Positions 50,335 through 60,572 of a stretch of 64,000 nucleotides of DNA are shown piece after piece. The notes under the pieces were generated by a model that did not search any database, was not told the origin of the DNA, and worked only from the letters and a program-made list of their open reading frames with translations. Position 1 is the stretch's first letter. The number at the start of each line of letters is the position of its first letter. Both the position numbers and the translations under genes were made by a program. The DNA lies in the NCBI RefSeq assembly GCF_007655135.1, contig NC_045134.1, forward strand, positions 9,878,982-9,942,981, written 5' to 3'. The stretch comes from Punica granatum. Its lineage: Eukaryota > Streptophyta > Magnoliopsida > Myrtales > Lythraceae.

Positions 50335-50925
50335 TACTAATTGAAAAGACATTTTTTTAGATATATACTAAAATATATTATTAAGACTTTTAATTTTTTT
50401 TCTATCCTACGAATCGTGCGGGTTATCATCTATATATATATATATATATGTATTACAGATATATATGCCCATGTTAAAGCTTAATTAAAATCTTACTTTT
50501 TTGCTCAACTGTGTTTATTTTAAATATTACCACATGATTAATAATAAGGGAAAAAAAAGGATTGGTATAGTCTTATTCATCCTTGAAAAAACACTGGCGT
50601 CTCTGCCTCACATCGCGATATCTCAAGATGGTCGATGGGATAATAGACGATTTCTAGACTATTCAATCTCGAATACATGAACTGCCGAGTTCTTATTAGT
50701 AGAGTGTTCGATCTGCAATTAAAAGAACAATTGACTTGAAAGAATTAATTCTACGTACCACCTGCAAACTTTACTACAAACTTTTTAAAATTTAAAAACG
50801 ACCCAAATTTTTAAGACCTTTTCAATTTTGCCCCACCCCCTCTCTCTCCTCCAGTTCACTATTCATCGCCATCCTCCTCCCACTCCCACTGTTCATAGTC
50901 CTCAGATCCGCCCTCTCCTTTCGCC

Positions 50926-51225
50926 CTCGCCATGGTAACGTTCCCGCCATTCCCGGGCAGAAATTTGTCCATTGAGGTAGCCTGTGTCGATAAACACAGA
51001 AGGCTCGAGAGCCAGGTTTGTCTCAGGGTGGACCCACTCCAATGCTTCCCACCATTCGTAAGGATCTGCAACTACCCTCTCGAGAAAAGGGGGAAGCTAA
51101 TGTGGGAACTCATCGAGCATTGGAATCCTCTTCAGTTTCGGACAGCAGAATATTCCAAGAACCTGGATGAAATCGCAAATGGGAGTCCAGCGGCATATGC
51201 TATCCATTTCCTGCAGATCATATAA
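50926..51225 (-). pseudogene. Duplicate of the NLR C-terminal tail
   Basis: These 300 bases repeat 51245-51544, the end of the NLR gene, at an offset of exactly 319 bases with no net indel and roughly 90% identity by eye. The minus-strand frame again gives FIQVLGIFCCPKLKRIPMLD, then EFPH followed by TAG where the intact tail reads EFPHYLPP. The TGA stop of the intact NLR lies at the edge of this copy (51220-51218). Confidence 0.85.
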
Positions 51226-54200
51226 TGTGGGAAACTTGGCCAGTCTCGCCATGGTGACGTTCCCGCCATTCCCGGACAGAAATTTCGCTCATCCAGTAGC
51301 CTGTGCCGATAACCACAGAAGGCTCGAGAGCGAGCTTTGCCTCAGGGTGGACCCACTCCAATGCTTCCCACCATTCGTAAGGATATGCCACTACCCTCTC
51401 GAGAGAAGGGGGAAGATAATGTGGGAACTCATCGAGCATTGGAATCCTCTTCAGTTTCGGACAGCAGAATATTACAAGAACCTGGATGAAATCGCGAATG
51501 GGAGTCCAGCGGCATATGCTATCCAGTTCCTGCAGATCATATAGATTTAACCTTAGGAGCCTTCTCGATGTGGAGGGAGGCCTGTATATGTCTCTGCTAG
51601 AGCTTGCGGTCGGTCCATCCTCTGATTCTTGGCCGCCAATCACCTCCTTCATCTGTTGACATATTTCAACGCTGATTTCTTGGAGGTTGGGGAGGAGCAT
51701 GAATAACTCTAGAGTTAGCACCTTCTTCATCTTATGACATTGCCAGACAGATATTTTCGTAAGGAGAGGAAGCTGCAAGGTGGACGTGGCTACTGGAAGA
51801 GGTGGTGCTGGTGGTGGGGAAACGGATGGCATTGCTATTATCTCCTCCATATTGGAGGCGCAATCAATACTAATACTCTGGAGGTTATGGAGAAGAGGAA
51901 GCCATTCAAGCCCCACCACATTCTTCATCTCTGAACACTGTCTGATGTAAATCGAACGGAGCTGGGAGAAAGCATCAGGTGGCAGTGGTGATGTTGATGA
52001 CAGTGCTTCTGCTGCTGCTTCTGCTCCGATTATACTCTCCAGCTCCCGACATTCCAATATCCTGAGCTCTTCTAATTTCTTAAGGTGCAGACCACAGTTA
52101 CGTTCGGGCACCAATAGATGCTTTAGTTTTGGACAGTCCTGAACCACCAGCTTCTTGGGATCGAAGCAATGACCTCCTGGTGGCGAAGAAAGGAAGTTCA
52201 AGTTCCTGATCTTGTTGTCCCCCACTCCCACTCCCGCTCCCGCTTGCAGCGCCGACAGCTTATCAAGCTTCTGCATGCATATGTGTAGCTCCTCCAGAAC
52301 CTCAGATCTTGTAGAACTGGAAATATCCCGCGCCCCACTGTCACCCTCAATCCACAGTCTTTTAACGTCTATTGGGATATCGAAAGTTTTTCCTGCGTAA
52401 TGTCCTTCACCCAAAATAATTACTTTCATATTCCATATCCAAGTCAAATTATACCCATGGAAATTCAACATCTTTGCAGTTCTATTATTCCAATAAAAAC
52501 CCTCCGTACGAGCTCCTATGAGGAGAATGTATGACTTTAATATCGTCACGTGTTGTGCCTGTGTGTACTTGTTCAACTCATTCGCATTTCGAAAACGGCA
52601 TTGGAGTACTTCCAACTTCTTCAATTTCCCAACTTCTTCCCCCTTCACTTCAATCCAACCCATTAGAAGGACCTGTAGCTTCAGCAATTTGCCTATCACT
52701 CCATCTTGTATCCTCTCAATCCCCGTCCCTGTTATGTCAAGGTACATAAGATATGCCAACATCTCCAACCCATCTGGTACTACTTTAATACCTCTGCACC
52801 CTCGGAGATCCAACTTCCTCAGCGATGTCAACTTCGCCAAAGAAGGAAGTAGAGATAATTGATCGCATTGTCTGAGTATTAGTGCGTTCAACTTTTCTAA
52901 CTCCGTGATAGATCTTGGAACTTCTCTGATGCTGCAACTACTCAAGTTAATAACCTTCAATCCTTGTAGCCGCTCGAAGAAACATCCTGAGATTTCACAC
53001 AGGCTGCTGCAATTGCTTATCAGCAGAGTTGAAAGTTGAGGACAGTATGGTGATATGGATGGAATTACTGCTATTTCGTTCTTCATCAATGAGACCTTGT
53101 GAAGATTAGGTATCCATTCATCCTCATCCGGCACGTCTTTGAGAGACAAGCCAGCTCTCACCATACATGGGCCATTTGCATGCATGATGTACAATGCCAT
53201 ATCCCGAAGCACATCATGCATCCTCACCATCGTCCCTCTAGAACCTGGAACATTACGTGATTCAAGGAGACTAGCTTTGTCAAGTTCATCTAATATTCGG
53301 TGGCCTTCATTGTACATCTTCCACCGGCTATCCCCACAAATCACCCCCTCATCAATATAAAATTCTATCAGTTCTTCTCTAAGGACTGCAGCATCTTCAG
53401 GATATAGAGCAAACCGTAAAAGAAATTGTTGCTTCTTTGCATCTAAGTGGTTATAACTGTGCTGTAGAATCGGGAAAACTCCTGCTGCCATGTCTTCTTG
53501 CAAGGTTTCTGGTTGTTTTAGTTTTTCCAGTGCATCTTCCCATCCATGATCACTATCCACTCCCCTCATGCTTCCCGCCATAACGACAATAGCAAGAGGT
53601 AAACCTCCACACTCCTTCACGATATTCTTTGCGATAGGTTCCTGTCTAGGAGATACAACATCAGAGCCAAGCGTCCTTGCAAACAAAGTCCATGCCTCTT
53701 CATCAGATAGAGGTCGAACTCCAATATTTGGTTGACACAGCATCTTTTGGCAAACATCAAGATATCGTGTTGTTAGGACCAGCTGAACACCATCTCTTTT
53801 CACTGGAATCCCAATGTCCACAAGCTCAAAATGCTGCCAAACATCATCTAAAATAAGTAGAATTTTCCTTTTCTTGCTCAAATAGTTGAACAACAATGTC
53901 GGCCTCATCACTTCATCAACGTCCTTGAAATGGTCCAGAACCTTAAGTGCTTTGGCGATCTTGTTTTGCAGCTCATGAATACTGCAATCTCTTGACGCGG
54001 TGACCCAAAATACATCCTCAAATGCAGCACTAGCACACACTTTATTATAGAGGTGCTTTACAATTGTGGTTTTCCCCACTCCCCCCATCCCATAGATGCC
54101 AATGCGTAAGACATCATCCTTCCTAACATAGTCCCAGATCTCATTGACTCTTCTCTTAAACTCTTGACCCACTAGCTCCGTTACTAGGATTGCATCTCCT

Positions 54201-54982
54201 CCTGAATCTCCCCTATCGTGAGGCAATTCAGTAGAAGGCTGAGGGAACACTGCACACATACCTTGATCCCTCTCGCTGCGGGGATTTTGATCAACTTGCA
54301 TTGCATCAGTGTGGTGGCATTCCTCTGGCAGGTCAAGGCTATTTGGCAGCAAACCAGATTGTACTCTTGAGTTCTCTCCATCGATGTTGACCCCTAGCTC
54401 GCAGATTGTGGCCGAAGCTGACATGTCTTGCTGCTCCAGGGCTTGCCCAGGACTGACTTGAAAACTTGAAGGCACATATTGGCCATTGTTCTGTTGCAGG
54501 ACAGTGTTAGCTGGATCAACATGTAGCTGAGAATCTATCGCAGCGGCAAATTCTTTCATGGTAGCCTCGAGCGTAGACAAGTCCCATATTGACGGATCAG
54601 ATTCTGGGGAATATACTGGAAGATCCATTTCTGCTTCGATAGACATTACAGGTCCCTGAATTCCACTGGGACTTGCTTGCAGTGGAGTACTTTGGCTGTC
54701 TTGATTAAAGATGAATCCACTGCTTGAAAAACCTGCGGCTTCTGCGTTCTCTGTAGCCGAGCTTGTTCCATTCTCGGGCACCTGACTCATCTGTCCTTCC
54801 TTGACTTTCTGGCAAACTTCGATTCCTTGGCCCGTCGCTAAACCCAAGTGCACCTTGATCCTTGAAGCCCCTCCCGCATAGTCTTTGTTGCAATAATTAC
54901 ATTGCCACCTCCTTTTATGTGGATTACCAGGATTGGGTATCGACGTTACATAATCCCAGCACGAATGCTTCGGTTTACCCAT
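51218..54982 (-). CDS. BED zinc-finger NLR immune receptor
   Basis: Intracellular nucleotide-binding leucine-rich-repeat receptor, about 1254 residues in one exon. The N-terminus has a BED-type zinc finger: W9, W26, C28-x2-C31, H45 and C57, preceded by GKPKHSCWDYVTSIPNPGN. A long linker follows. The NB-ARC domain has the P-loop GMGGVGKTT (298-306; K304), kinase-2 LLILDDVW, RNBS-B LVLTTR, GLPLA and MHD (M588-H589-D590 in RMHDVLRDMALYI). Leucine-rich repeats follow, then CPKLK-type repeats and a short tail. All switch motifs are intact, so it is probably functional. The frame is open a little further upstream but begins there with TTG. The first ATG is at 54982, and a CAG just upstream (55001-55003 on the plus strand) could be an acceptor of a 5' UTR intron. 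BED-NLRs are known in poplar, rice and wheat (Xa1, Yr5, Yr7). The pathogen recognised is unknown. Confidence 0.93.
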   Translation of the reverse strand: MGKPKHSCWDYVTSIPNPGNPHKRRWQCNYCNKDYAGGASRIKVHLGLATGQGIEVCQKVKEGQMSQVPENGTSSATENAEAAGFSSSGFIFNQDSQSTPLQASPSGIQGPVMSIEAEMDLPVYSPESDPSIWDLSTLEATMKEFAAAIDSQLHVDPANTVLQQNNGQYVPSSFQVSPGQALEQQDMSASATICELGVNIDGENSRVQSGLLPNSLDLPEECHHTDAMQVDQNPRSERDQGMCAVFPQPSTELPHDRGDSGGDAILVTELVGQEFKRRVNEIWDYVRKDDVLRIGIYGMGGVGKTTIVKHLYNKVCASAAFEDVFWVTASRDCSIHELQNKIAKALKVLDHFKDVDEVMRPTLLFNYLSKKRKILLILDDVWQHFELVDIGIPVKRDGVQLVLTTRYLDVCQKMLCQPNIGVRPLSDEEAWTLFARTLGSDVVSPRQEPIAKNIVKECGGLPLAIVVMAGSMRGVDSDHGWEDALEKLKQPETLQEDMAAGVFPILQHSYNHLDAKKQQFLLRFALYPEDAAVLREELIEFYIDEGVICGDSRWKMYNEGHRILDELDKASLLESRNVPGSRGTMVRMHDVLRDMALYIMHANGPCMVRAGLSLKDVPDEDEWIPNLHKVSLMKNEIAVIPSISPYCPQLSTLLISNCSSLCEISGCFFERLQGLKVINLSSCSIREVPRSITELEKLNALILRQCDQLSLLPSLAKLTSLRKLDLRGCRGIKVVPDGLEMLAYLMYLDITGTGIERIQDGVIGKLLKLQVLLMGWIEVKGEEVGKLKKLEVLQCRFRNANELNKYTQAQHVTILKSYILLIGARTEGFYWNNRTAKMLNFHGYNLTWIWNMKVIILGEGHYAGKTFDIPIDVKRLWIEGDSGARDISSSTRSEVLEELHICMQKLDKLSALQAGAGVGVGDNKIRNLNFLSSPPGGHCFDPKKLVVQDCPKLKHLLVPERNCGLHLKKLEELRILECRELESIIGAEAAAEALSSTSPLPPDAFSQLRSIYIRQCSEMKNVVGLEWLPLLHNLQSISIDCASNMEEIIAMPSVSPPPAPPLPVATSTLQLPLLTKISVWQCHKMKKVLTLELFMLLPNLQEISVEICQQMKEVIGGQESEDGPTASSSRDIYRPPSTSRRLLRLNLYDLQELDSICRWTPIRDFIQVLVIFCCPKLKRIPMLDEFPHYLPPSLERVVAYPYEWWEALEWVHPEAKLALEPSVVIGTGYWMSEISVREWRERHHGETGQVSHII

Positions 54983-56241
54983 GTCAGTTGCAGCAGGGTT
55001 CTGCAAATACAGATCTAGACTTACTCAATGATCTAATGTCAACATACATGCGCATGAAGCGCATAGAAATTAGAAACTAATCATCAGCAGAATATATGCT
55101 ATAAAAGTTTACTCCAATACCTGCAAGTCTTCAAAAAGGGGGGGAAAATGCTTACGGGAAAGAAGATTGTCATTGATCTAGAATTACCTGTATCCTTTGC
55201 GGATGGTCAGTCGGTTGGCGATGATCTTAGTATTCAATACCAAAGGTCCGGTTTTTTGCGACTCTTGTTGTGTGTGTCAACTTTAACCACAAAACAGCAG
55301 AAGTGTTTGAACAAAGTGGACTGGCACCCTGCACATAGAAAGCCTACTAGATCAGTAATTATTATACTAATCGGTAAAAGTAAGTATAAAATGAACACTG
55401 GTGGGAGTCCGATGAAAACAGACTGCAGACAATGATAAAAATGAACTTAATGGCTCAGATGGCATAGTACGGTCGAATCCCTTAAAATGGTCAAAAAGAC
55501 GATATACCGGCAGGAAACCATAATTAACACTCTTAACCTCCGCTGTTCTCTCCCACTTCCCATGAGAGGTAGAACAGTGAGTGGTCGGAGCAAATAGTTC
55601 TGGGCGCTTAAAGGCTATGTACGATAGGAAGAAATGTAAATGTCATGAAAAATACACAGATCTCATTCCACTCTTTGCTTCACTCTTTTTTGGATCAAAC
55701 TCGGCATTAAATATTCTAAGTTTCGCTAAGCACATTTTTCATGTTTGCCCTGAAAAGATAATTCTATTCTATGCCGCTGGGGCAAGTTTGATCTTCCATC
55801 GTGGGACGGTCTTGATAATACCCTTTCACCAGCTGATCAGGTTCTAATCAGATGTAGATCGATAGAACTGGCCTTCCTCATCCATCCCCACAGAAACAAT
55901 TTGTCTCATTAACCCAACATCAAAATAAACAAACAAGTTTCCACTCAAGTTCCCAATTATGAGCCGAGTGCTTACAAGTTTCAGTGAAGCAAGAGCGATT
56001 CAGGTCTGAGAGATTCTTCGGAAGCAATTTGTCTCAATTATTCGCTGCTGCTGGATGGATGGATGGATGAAGCTGTTTGCTTCTAGTGTATGGAAATCGG
56101 GAAAGAGGAAATTAATTTGCAGGTTTCTTGGTATGGCATAGCACAAAAGCATGCGTGAGAAAACAAACAGAAGCTAGAATACAAGAAACTGCAAGGGTCA
56201 ATAGGAGTCAGTCTATTTCGGCTTCGTTTGGTTTTAAAATC
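54983..56241. other. NLR 5' flank and intergenic DNA
   Basis: Promoter side of the NLR. Short frames only; no family recognised and no clear repeat. Confidence 0.4.
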
Positions 56242-56755
56242 GAGAGATTCCGGCCGGCACCCGACATCCTCTTCCCACCAAAACATTTGTCAACCAATAT
56301 GAATTTTTCAGTCATTATATGTAAGAAAAAGAAAATGAATTTAAACGATTAATCAGAATAAAATAAAATCCAGTACAGGAAAAATAATGTATACCTATCA
56401 ATACATGATGAACATTTCATATAACTTTCTACAACATGACCCGCTCAAATTTAAGTCGGTCAATCGGCTCATCAAGTGGTCCTCCGTGAAGTGGTGCCTC
56501 CGCAGTAGTGTAATAGAGCTCTCCCTTTGACGTAAAAAGATAAAATAGATAGAGAGAACAAAGTAAAATGATAAGATAACTAGTTAATTATAATAATGGG
56601 ATCATTTGACTCAGTTGGTTAATTACATTACACCACTACCTTGTCGAGCCAAAATTAAAAATATTGGACAAAAGAAGGAAAATAAAAGAAAAGGAAAGGG
56701 GAAAGGTTTCACATTCACAAGATAAAATTTGAAAAAGATTATTACATATGTCGTA
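56242..56755. repeat. Segment C', copy of 48508-49668 with internal deletion
   Basis: Joins the two parts of segment C directly at about 56533/56534. Same orientation as the source. It marks the left edge of the rearranged block. Confidence 0.8.
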
Positions 56756-57400
56756 ATTAGTATATCTAGCACTTCTAGTATGAAATGTCTTTTAATTTTT
56801 CTAAATAAAAGTTGGGGTAAATGTATTTTTGGGGAATAGTCCAATTATAATGATCGAATCATTTAACATAATGCGTTGACCATATTATATCGTACCTTAC
56901 TTAAATTAGATTTGTAAACGCCGAATAGGTATTTTCGACCGAACGAACGGATAATTTGGTGTAATGCATTGATCGAATTACGTGAAATTTTATGGCGGTC
57001 AGATCTGAAAATGTTGAAAAGGTGTAAAGCATTGACCTTATGATCGTATCTTTTGACATAATGCGTGAATTATTCGGATTAGATTTAAAAATGCTGAAAA
57101 GGGGGAAAAGTAAAATTACAAAAATTAAAATTAAAAAATAAAAAGGATTACGATTGGTTAATTTGGCGTAACATGTTGACTTGATTACGCGATACTTTAT
57201 CCGAGTTAGATTCATAAGCACTAAAAATGGATAAAGTTTTAATCTAAACGATCGAAACATTTGGCATAACATGTTGACCAAATTACATGGACACTTATTG
57301 GGATCGAATTTGAATTACTAAAAAAATGTAATGTGTCGACCTTACGATCGAATCGTTTGGTATAATGCATCGATCGAATTACGTGGTACCCAATGGTGAG
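56580..57400. repeat. Degenerate ~100-bp tandem repeat array
   Basis: A motif of form gatcgaatcatttggcataa followed by tgcgttgaccaaattacgtg recurs at about 56588, 56853, 56950, 57042, 57149, 57251 and 57346. The last six copies are spaced 92-107 bases apart. Between them a weaker shared block resembles ttagatttaaaaatgctgaa. Copies are diverged. A single related unit lies at about 49509-49575. Confidence 0.65.
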
Positions 57401-58723
57401 GTCTAATGTGCCCGTCGAATTAACATTTGCTGATCAAATTTAAAATCAAAGAAAAAAGGAAAATTACAAAAAAGAAAAAAAAGAATGGTGGGGGCTACGG
57501 GTGGGAAAACCCCACCCACTCGCCCCACAAAGAGACGGACCCAAAATTATTTCTCTGTATAATAATAATATAAAATAAAATGCGATAATGAAACGGAAAG
57601 AATCACCGGGCCCGGCTTCCCGCCTCGAGTCATAGGATTAGAGCTCAAAAAAAAAAAAGGGTTACATAAATGAAAATGCGTCCATGCCCGTCAATAGTTA
57701 GTACGATGGGGGATAAACGAGGACCGTATCGGTGCAGGACCGTACAACTAATCAACCGTAGAAGTTCGTACCCCACCACCCACCTCATTCCCTCCAACAG
57801 CGACTCTTGGATTCCCCCCTCGCCTTCTCACTTCCTTTTTTTTTTTTTATCTTTTTCCTTTCTCTTTTTTATTTTTTTATTCTTTTTCATAAATTGTCTA
57901 TTTATGATATATTACCATATTTATCTATCTCTACCAGTCATTTCTGACTTTTTCCTCTGTGGGGCCCGCACCGCACTATGTTCCTCATGCGGGCCCACCG
58001 GCATGCCTCCTTCCGCGTTCTGGCCTCAGCGGCGCATTTGCGCGGCCCCCACCGGGAGAATCTACCGTCTGGATCGTGCCTTTTGTACCCGTACACGATA
58101 CGTATGGTATTTTCTTTCAGTAGGAATTGGAAGTTGATATATCTAGTCCTTCTATTTTCACTTCCTTCCCAAATTGTCCCTCTATGTCGCTTCGAGTAAT
58201 TTGAACGTCTGCCTTCATTACCGTAATAGTAGCATTTCGGGATCACGTAACTCGTTCAAGTGACGAGTTGACTCCGAAGATAGATCGTTGTGGGGGAAGG
58301 CAAAAATGAGCCGACTCCTTAAATCTCATGCACATCATAAAAAATTCATTTTTATTATTAACTTTATTCATAAAATTCTATAACAGCACCTTTAAAATCT
58401 CTCCCTTTCAAATCCCTTTATTCTGTGCATGCATTTCTGCCTAACATATTATCAGTATCAAAGCCGACCAATACATGTACAAAAGTGAAACATATTGCTT
58501 CATTAAGATCCGATTCTTTAAGTATTCTGTTAAACCATGACAATTTGCAAAATACATGGATCGATCACGGTATCCCACAACCATTGTTAATTAATAGTTT
58601 GTATTCATTTATGGAGCTTGGCCGAAATTAATTAAAGAGATACTTTTGACTTTTTTTTTATTTATTTTGTTGAAAGTATCATGACAATAACAAATTTCTG
58701 TGTGTTAACATAGAAAAACCACT
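57401..58723. other. Intergenic
   Basis: No supported gene. A GC-rich patch at 57955-58080 contains GGGCCCGCA (57962-57970) inverted as TGCGGGCCC (57988-57996), able to form a 9-bp stem. GGGCCC is also the core of TCP-type promoter sites. It might be a relic promoter. Confidence 0.35.
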
Positions 58724-60357
58724 TAATCCATTGTAGATTCAGATAGTAAATCTGTCGATATAAATAATAATGCCTTGTCTTTTGCTCTACAGTGCTTCTA
58801 GTAATAGCGAAGAAGAACCTGTCCTCTCTAACGGTAAGTATCTGACCCTTCTGCCAGAGTGCAGAGATTCATCCATTTTAATAAGAAAATTGAATCACTT
58901 ATTCCTTTCTTCTTTTTCCCCCAGACAGTTGATCCAGAGGTAGTTTATGAAGCTCACAAGGTATGCATGCTAGTTGAATATCAATAATTACGGAGCTACA
59001 AAATAATCTAAGTAGATATTTTACATGTTATCTTTTTCCTGCCATGAGTGAAAATCTGGATTTTTATGTTGGAAATTGGTCTCGCTGTCTACATTGTGCT
59101 TGTTTGAATTTTCATATATAGCCAAGCACCTCCGAAAAGAGAATCAAAATCATCAAGGTGATGACGGATTATCTTGGATACAATAAAGTATTTTCTTGTG
59201 TATCAGCCTCTTTAAGAAATTCTGAAGCTGGATTCTGAAAATAACAATATTTTGAAGTTAATTGGTTTTGTACGTGCTATTGATAATAATGTTGTTTGTG
59301 CAGCAAATTTTAAAACCTGACCTTTCCAGTTGTGTAGATTCCCTGCAAAAGATACTCTTTGTATCGTGCCAGTCTGGCTTATATATTAAACTCTTAACTA
59401 ATGAAGTTACAACCGGATGGTACACTGATGGCAGGACTTAAGGCTTGGGCTTCGGGTGATTTGAACGAATTTGGAGCGCTCATCTCAGCTTCGGGTCTGA
59501 GTTCCATTCAGAACTACGAATGTGGTAAAATCTCTGGCTCAACCTCCTTACTTATATGTTCATCGCTTTGTTGGAGCTGCTTGTCCTGCTGGTACTAAAC
59601 AACTGAAACTTTATCTCAACTCTAAGAATGATTTCAGCAGCACATCACGAGTTAAGTACTATATATAATATTGTCTGAGTTCAATTCAGTACTGTTGTTG
59701 TATTTTGTTTCCGGTGCAATGCAAACTGTTCTTATCGATGATTGTTCGTGCTACAACTGATATATATATTTAAAAAAAAAAAAAAAGGGAAGGGAAAACA
59801 ATCTGACAACTACATTTTGCATTTTGGAGGTGCCGAGCCACTGATACAGCTGTACGAGATTCTTTTGAAAGCTCCGGGCATACATGGGGCTCGGTTCAGC
59901 AGGGCCGGATTCAGAGGGTGCTGCCTCGCATTTGTAGAATCCGAGAGAGCAGTTGAAGCTGTGTCATTCATAAAGAAGGAGTATTCCAAGTGCCAGCCCA
60001 ATTTGTCAGGCCATCTGAACCCAGACACTACAGTACTAATTTGTGAAGCTGGTGATTGTGCTCGGGTAATCTGACCGGCACTTTCCCATAGCTATTTAGA
60101 TTCATCCATTCTTTCATTAGATTTTGATCCACCATTGAATTTGTTTGTTATCTAAAGTGTACACGTAATACCTACTGTTCAAGTTCCTCGAATCATCAAC
60201 TGAATAAAACCTCTCCTATGCCTCCTGCTTTGAACTACTGTTCACTTTGATTCTACGAATCCGTTTATGTACAAAATAAAATTGTAAGCTGAATCCCCAA
60301 TCGAGATCCATAAAGTTCGAGCTGAATTCTTATATCATCACATCATCAAAAATATTC
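58724..60357 (+). pseudogene. Segment B', duplicated GALAK 3' half
   Basis: Aligns with 45215-46878, about 95% alike by eye. It holds counterparts of GALAK exons 10 to 14. The exon 11 copy has three extra bases (EVVYEAHK). The exon 12 copy is cut after KPDL by a ~67-base deletion that also removes its donor site. The exon 14 copy reads FSRAGFRG where the intact gene has FSGAGFRG, changing a glycine of GHMP motif 3. With no upstream exons, it cannot make the enzyme. Confidence 0.92.
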
Positions 60358-60537
60358 ATCATCATCCGGCACGTCTTGGAGAGACAAGCCAGCTCTCACC
60401 ATGCATGGGCCGTTTGCATTCATGATGTACAATGCCATATCCCGAAGCACATCATGCATCCTCACCATCGTCTCTCTATAACCTGGAACATTATGTGATT
60501 CAAGGAGACTAGCCTTTCCAAGTTCATCTAATATTCT
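60357..60537 (-). pseudogene. Segment D', NLR fragment around the MHD motif
   Basis: Aligns with 53112-53290 of the BED-NLR, same strand. The minus-strand frame includes RMHDVLRDMALYIMNANGPC and continues into VRAGLSL. It has no start, P-loop or LRRs and is fused between two GALAK pieces. Confidence 0.9.
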
Positions 60538-60572
60538 AAGTGATTCTAAGTGACGAGTTGATTTTGAAGAAA

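Larger units (their letters stand above)
46879..50925. other. AT-rich intergenic DNA between GALAK and the NLR
   Basis: No supported large gene. It holds a MITE-like element, a small open frame and a TA microsatellite (50304-50332). The segment 48508-49668 is duplicated at 56242-56755. Confidence 0.45.

Noticed and set aside
54983..55006. NLR start at 55006
   Set aside because: The frame is open to there, but the first codon is TTG and a CAG lies directly after it. The first ATG is at 54982, so I started the protein there.
56901..57281. 126-residue minus-strand open frame
   Set aside because: It is the translation of the degenerate ~100-bp repeat array, and the repeated peptide blocks mirror the DNA repeat.
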